This document shows, in pieces, positions 5,796-7,118 of a DNA stretch of 7,118 nucleotides. The notes beneath the pieces were generated by a model. It was not told where the DNA came from. It made no database searches and saw only the letters and a list, made by a program, of their open reading frames with translations. A program made the position numbers and the translations under genes. The DNA is from Clostridium sp. CAG:167 (GTDB lineage: Bacteria; Bacillota; Clostridia; Lachnospirales; Lachnospiraceae), in the NCBI GenBank assembly GCA_000433735.1, contig HF998318.1:1-7118 (forward strand), given 5' to 3'. Every line of letters starts with the position of its first letter. Position 1 is the first letter of the stretch.

Positions 5796-7118
5796 ATGAA
5801 GAAAATCAAGGCAGTCACAGCACTTTTCTCCATGCTTTGTACTACAGTTTTTCTCTGTGCCTTTGTTACCTTCCGGGGTGACTTTGACCAGCCATATGAG
5901 AATGTAGTAAATTATAAAACACCAGAAAACAGTGAAAAGGGTGGGCCCCTATGGACCCACTCTTTTTCAGATGGTACTCTTACTTATAACTCCACCCCTA
6001 TTCCGTGGGAGGATCATATTCTGGTAGTAAGCAAGAAAAGTCTATATGAATTGGATCAGAAAGGGAATGTAACAAAAACTCTTTTGCTCTCCTCTTACGC
6101 AGATTCCGTGTGCAATATGCTGTTGGAAAAAGACCGGTTATATATTCCCCTGCATGATGGCATGGTAACCTGTGTTGATCTGAATGCATGGAGTGTTTTA
6201 TGGAACAGTGAATCTTTCGGCGGCCAGTCTCTGTCTACTTTATACTTTTATCGTGGATATTTATACGGAGGAGCAACCACCGTTTATTCTTCTTATACAG
6301 ACGGAACCTTCTACTGTCTGGATACAGATACCGGCAAAACAGCCTGGACTTATAAAGATGCAAAAAATCCGGGTGGCTATTACTGGAGTGGTGCCATGGT
6401 CTGTCAGGACCGGTTGTATTTTACAGGTGACAATGGCACATTGGTAGGCCATGATCTGACAACCGACAAAGTATATGAGACAGTGAAATTGTCTCCCTAT
6501 CCTATCCGGGCCGGCCTTACCTGTGACAAAGAAAACAGTGAACTTTACACCGTGTCCAATCACGGAACACTTTATAAGATTCAGATATCGGATACGGGAA
6601 TCAGACAGGTAAAATTCTGCCAGCTGCCCTTTGAATCGTATATAAACTGTACCTCAACACCTACATTATACAATGGCAGATTATATACAGGATGTCTGGC
6701 AGATGGTTATGGTGCTCTGGATGTGGTTAACAGTGACACAATGACATGGATTTACCGTGCCAAAGGAGAAAAATCCGCCGAAATTAAGTCCTCTCCTCTT
6801 CTTACTACGGCATATGCTTCAGCAGAAAATAACGAAAAGGTGATCCTTTACTTTTCTTATAATGCCCCGCCCGGCGGCATCAGTTACCTGGAGGACTCAA
6901 AAGGGCAGACTTTTGGTGTCATCAAACCACTGTTTATTCCGGATAAGGCCAAACAGTTTTGTCTTTCATCCGTTACTGCTTCCAAAGAAGGTGTATTGTA
7001 TTATTCCAACGATAGTGGTACACTGTTTGCAGTTGGTGCCCCTCAGAAAGCAATTGTTTCTCCGACACCAACTTTAGACACGGCATCGAAAACGCCATCT
7101 CCTGCCGGAACGACTTCA
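5796..7118 (+). CDS. Exported PQQ-like beta-propeller protein (3' end outside window)
   Basis: The frame is open from the ATG at 5796 to the window edge (441 residues seen). Residues 1-27 are a signal peptide or membrane anchor (MKKIKAVTALFSMLCTTVFL then CAFVTF); no clear lipobox is seen. Residues about 50-417 hold seven or eight repeats of the PQQ-like/YVTN kind, in which a strand such as RLYF is followed by a Gly turn and a strand ending near Asp. Examples are DRLYIPLHDGMVTCVDL (113-129), GTFYCLDTDTGKTAWTY (170-186), DRLYFTGDNGTLVGHDL (205-221), SELYTVSNHGTLYKIQI (248-264), GRLYTGCLADGYGALDV (294-310) and GVLYYSNDSGTLFAVGA (399-415). Thr/Ser/Pro-rich sequence after 420 looks like a linker to an unseen domain or anchor. 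The mature part has nine cysteines. Residues that bind PQQ in dehydrogenases are not evident, so a binding or scaffold role is more likely than an enzyme. Shared transcription with the riboswitch-controlled DUF4430 gene suggests corrinoid capture; this is inferred. Confidence 0.85.
   Translation, partial: MKKIKAVTALFSMLCTTVFLCAFVTFRGDFDQPYENVVNYKTPENSEKGGPLWTHSFSDGTLTYNSTPIPWEDHILVVSKKSLYELDQKGNVTKTLLLSSYADSVCNMLLEKDRLYIPLHDGMVTCVDLNAWSVLWNSESFGGQSLSTLYFYRGYLYGGATTVYSSYTDGTFYCLDTDTGKTAWTYKDAKNPGGYYWSGAMVCQDRLYFTGDNGTLVGHDLTTDKVYETVKLSPYPIRAGLTCDKENSELYTVSNHGTLYKIQISDTGIRQVKFCQLPFESYINCTSTPTLYNGRLYTGCLADGYGALDVVNSDTMTWIYRAKGEKSAEIKSSPLLTTAYASAENNEKVILYFSYNAPPGGISYLEDSKGQTFGVIKPLFIPDKAKQFCLSSVTASKEGVLYYSNDSGTLFAVGAPQKAIVSPTPTLDTASKTPSPAGTTS
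5933..5969 (+). promoter_or_regulatory. Terminator-like hairpin inside the beta-propeller gene
   Basis: GGGTGGG (5939-5945) pairs with CCCACTC (5956-5962) through seven base pairs including one G-U, with CC/GG possibly extending the stem inward. TTTTT (5963-5967) follows directly. AAAA before the left arm also pairs with the T run, so the element is shaped like a bidirectional terminator. It lies about 140 bases into the coding sequence (residues KGGPLWTHSFS). It may lower transcription into the propeller gene, or be a chance product of these codons. Confidence 0.4.

Noticed and set aside
5347..5833. Two Phe-rich minus-strand open frames opposite the DUF4430 gene
   Set aside because: They are the antisense of lysine codons (AAA/AAG read as TTT/CTT). 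The plus-strand gene has a signal peptide, domains and a ribosome binding site.
6184..6563. Short open frames on both strands within the beta-propeller gene
   Set aside because: The long plus-strand frame with regular propeller repeats accounts for this DNA. The short frames show no protein-like pattern.

Overview
The window looks like chromosomal DNA of a gut-type Bacillota, most likely Clostridia of the family Lachnospiraceae. The reasons are the style of the PcrA and DegV proteins, a DUF1836 protein beside them, AGGAGG-like ribosome binding sites, sigma-A-type promoters and a lysine-rich Fn3-like module on a secreted protein. No genus can be fixed from sequence alone. I see no tRNA, rRNA, CRISPR array, insertion sequence or phage gene.

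Left half, minus strand (4123 down to 1). A strong promoter (TTGACA-17-TATCAT) drives a tight gene row: degV (fatty-acid-binding protein family), a DUF1836 protein, and pcrA (UvrD/Rep-type DNA helicase). Two of the three genes are broken in this sequence. degV carries a 13-bp tandem duplication and pcrA carries one extra base at a run of five G. Removing 13 bp and 1 bp respectively restores a full-length protein in each case. Beyond pcrA, a separate promoter precedes a small single-pass membrane protein that runs off the left edge.

Middle (4059-4519). This is a divergent regulatory region with no protein gene. Reading right, it holds a near-consensus promoter (TTTACA-17-TATAAT with an extended -10), a complete cobalamin riboswitch aptamer with all its hallmark blocks, and an expression platform ending in an intrinsic terminator. 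The B12 box of the aptamer can pair with the left arm of that terminator, which suggests how vitamin B12 could switch transcription off.

Right half, plus strand (4520-7118). The riboswitch controls at least two exported proteins in one transcript, 19 bases apart. The first has a signal peptide, a DUF4430 (transcobalamin-like) domain, an Ig-like segment and a very basic Fn3-like tail (37 lysines and no acidic residue in the last 99 positions). The second is a secreted PQQ-type beta-propeller with a Thr/Ser/Pro-rich tail, open at the right edge. B12-controlled export of a transcobalamin-like protein together with a beta-propeller suggests a Gram-positive surface system for capturing corrinoids. 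It would be functionally parallel to, but separate from, the BtuG propeller of Bacteroidetes. This is the most interesting part of the window; the binding function is inferred, not shown.
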